Shown here: piece by piece, positions 4,880 through 5,127 of the stretch
Layout of the letters: each line of letters starts with the position of its first letter
How positions within the stretch are numbered: the first letter of the stretch is position 1
Source of the DNA: JAWLBW01 sp041687475
GTDB taxonomy: Bacteria; J088; JAWLBW01
Assembly: GCA_041687475.1 (NCBI GenBank)
Contig: JAWLBW010000321.1
Coordinates: forward strand, 1 to 5,127
Reading direction: 5' to 3'
Length of the DNA: 5,127 nt
Position numbers and translations under genes: made by a program
The notes under the pieces: model-generated
What the model saw: only the letters and a program-made list of their open reading frames with translations
The model's database searches: none
What the model was told of the DNA's origin: nothing

Positions 4880-4908
4880 AATATAGATCAGCTCATGTAT
4901 CGGGTAAA
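4880..4908 (-). promoter_or_regulatory. Candidate promoter of the minus-strand gene
   Basis: On the minus strand TTTACC (4908-4903, 4 of 6 matches to TTGACA) is 17 bp from TATATT (4885-4880, 5 of 6 matches to TATAAT). The predicted start is near 4872, giving a leader of about 97 nt. The moderate -35 box overlaps an inverted repeat, which fits a regulated promoter. Confidence 0.5.
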
Positions 4909-4927
4909 TACCATGAATTGGGTATTT
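4906..4927. promoter_or_regulatory. 7-8-7 inverted repeat overlapping the -35 box of the minus-strand promoter
   Basis: AAATACC (4906-4912) and GGTATTT (4921-4927) are perfect inverted copies separated by 8 bp. Centre-to-centre spacing of 15 bp and overlap with the -35 hexamer suit a dimeric repressor. The adjacent DNA-binding-like protein is the obvious candidate ligand, by inference. Confidence 0.5.
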
Positions 4928-4947
4928 TCGTTCTTTTTCGACGAAAA
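4925..4947. other. AT-rich TTTTCG repeats with inverted partner
   Basis: TTTTCGT (4925-4931) can pair with ACGAAAA (4941-4947), and a second TTTTCG (4935-4940) forms a tight dyad with CGAAAA (4942-4947). The block sits just upstream of the minus-strand promoter, where it could act as an AT-rich upstream element or easily melted patch. Function is not determinable here. Confidence 0.3.
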
Positions 4948-4989
4948 GCCTCAAGTCGTTGGGAAGGCCGATGGATGGTAGCGCCTTAC

Positions 4990-5012
4990 GCGTGTCTCAT
5001 ATTATGAGACAG
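4990..5012. repeat. 23-bp palindromic repeat, copy 1
   Basis: The core TGTCTCATATTATGAGACA (4993-5011) is a perfect 19-bp dyad, 9+1+9. It is embedded in a 23-bp block (GCG before the core, G after) that is identical to copy 2 at 5103-5125. A perfect palindrome repeated exactly within a short non-coding region points to a binding site for a dimeric DNA-binding protein. It lies about 120 bp upstream of the predicted start of the minus-strand transcript. Confidence 0.85.
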
Positions 5013-5102
5013 ACATATATCCCCCACACCGAGACGGACGTCACACCCGTATTCCCCGTGGATGTGCTGGCTCGATTTACCAGGTCGGTCGGTCGTTCAG
5101 GT
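5013..5102. other. Spacer between the two palindromic repeats, no gene seen
   Basis: This 90-bp spacer is unlike the repeats. It begins AT-rich (ACATATAT), continues with C-rich tracts, and ends in a tandem GGTCGGTCGGTCG (5083-5095). I see no open frame or clear promoter. The whole 4776-5127 region is non-coding on both strands as far as I can judge and holds the regulatory elements listed separately. Confidence 0.4.
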
Positions 5103-5125
5103 GCGTGTCTCATATTATGAGACAG
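5103..5125. repeat. 23-bp palindromic repeat, copy 2
   Basis: The second exact copy of the 23-bp block has its 19-bp dyad at 5106-5124, offset by 113 bp from copy 1. It lies 2 bp from the right edge, so further copies or a divergent gene served by these sites may lie just outside the window. Confidence 0.85.
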
Positions 5126-5127
5126 TC

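Noticed and set aside
4861..4885. Sigma54 promoter (GTGCCG...GGCAAGC region)
   Set aside because: The GG and GC elements do not fall at the required spacing on either strand, so a sigma70-type promoter is the better reading.
4990..5125. CRISPR array
   Set aside because: Only two repeats are visible, the repeat is a complete palindrome rather than a typical CRISPR repeat, the 90-bp spacer is far too long, and there are no cas genes.
4990..5125. Serine-recombinase res site or terminal inverted repeats of a small mobile element
   Set aside because: Recombinase crossover sites usually have an even centre and imperfect symmetry, no recombinase or transposase gene is visible, and no target-site duplication is seen around the copies. 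It could be reopened if a recombinase gene lies to the right.

Overview
This is a bacterial chromosomal segment of fairly high GC content, with GC-biased third codon positions, Shine-Dalgarno sites and recognisable sigma70-type promoters. The host looks like a high-GC Gram-negative, perhaps a proteobacterium. That is an inference from gene content and base composition, because nothing in the window fixes the taxon.

Left part (1-1841). The window opens inside the 3' end of a multi-spanning membrane protein of the DUF819 type. A near-consensus promoter (TTGACA, 18 bp, TAGAAT) follows, with a TetR-style palindrome just downstream of its -10 box. It drives a complete PLP-dependent lyase of the sphingosine-1-phosphate lyase family, 484 aa from the preferred ATG at 387. 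An intergenic stretch with a strong intrinsic terminator (1965-1998) closes this unit.

Middle part (2016-2892). A toxin-antitoxin remnant has its own good promoter and a likely autoregulatory palindrome. The ribbon-helix-helix antitoxin is intact. The overlapping PIN/VapC toxin keeps only about its first 35 residues before a frameshift, and its C-terminal half is missing. An unrecognised charged helical protein, probably starting at a TTG codon at 2506, begins where the toxin similarity ends. This part therefore looks like a deletion or recombination scar.

Right part (2893-5127). A complete short-chain dehydrogenase/reductase of the C-factor/sniffer-like type (3142-3801, +) faces a minus-strand gene (4775-4002) for an unrecognised DNA-binding-like protein with a DUF3102-like core. 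The 200 bp between these convergent genes hold a long near-perfect palindrome and two smaller hairpins. Upstream of the minus-strand gene are a plausible promoter, a 7-8-7 inverted repeat overlapping its -35 box, and two copies of a 23-bp repeat centred on a 19-bp perfect palindrome, 113 bp apart at the right edge.

The genes do not form one pathway. The lyase and the reductase could both handle aldehyde or lipid metabolites, but they are separately transcribed and nothing in the sequence ties them together. The most unusual items are the paired palindromes with the adjacent DNA-binding-like gene, and the broken toxin beside an intact antitoxin and operator.
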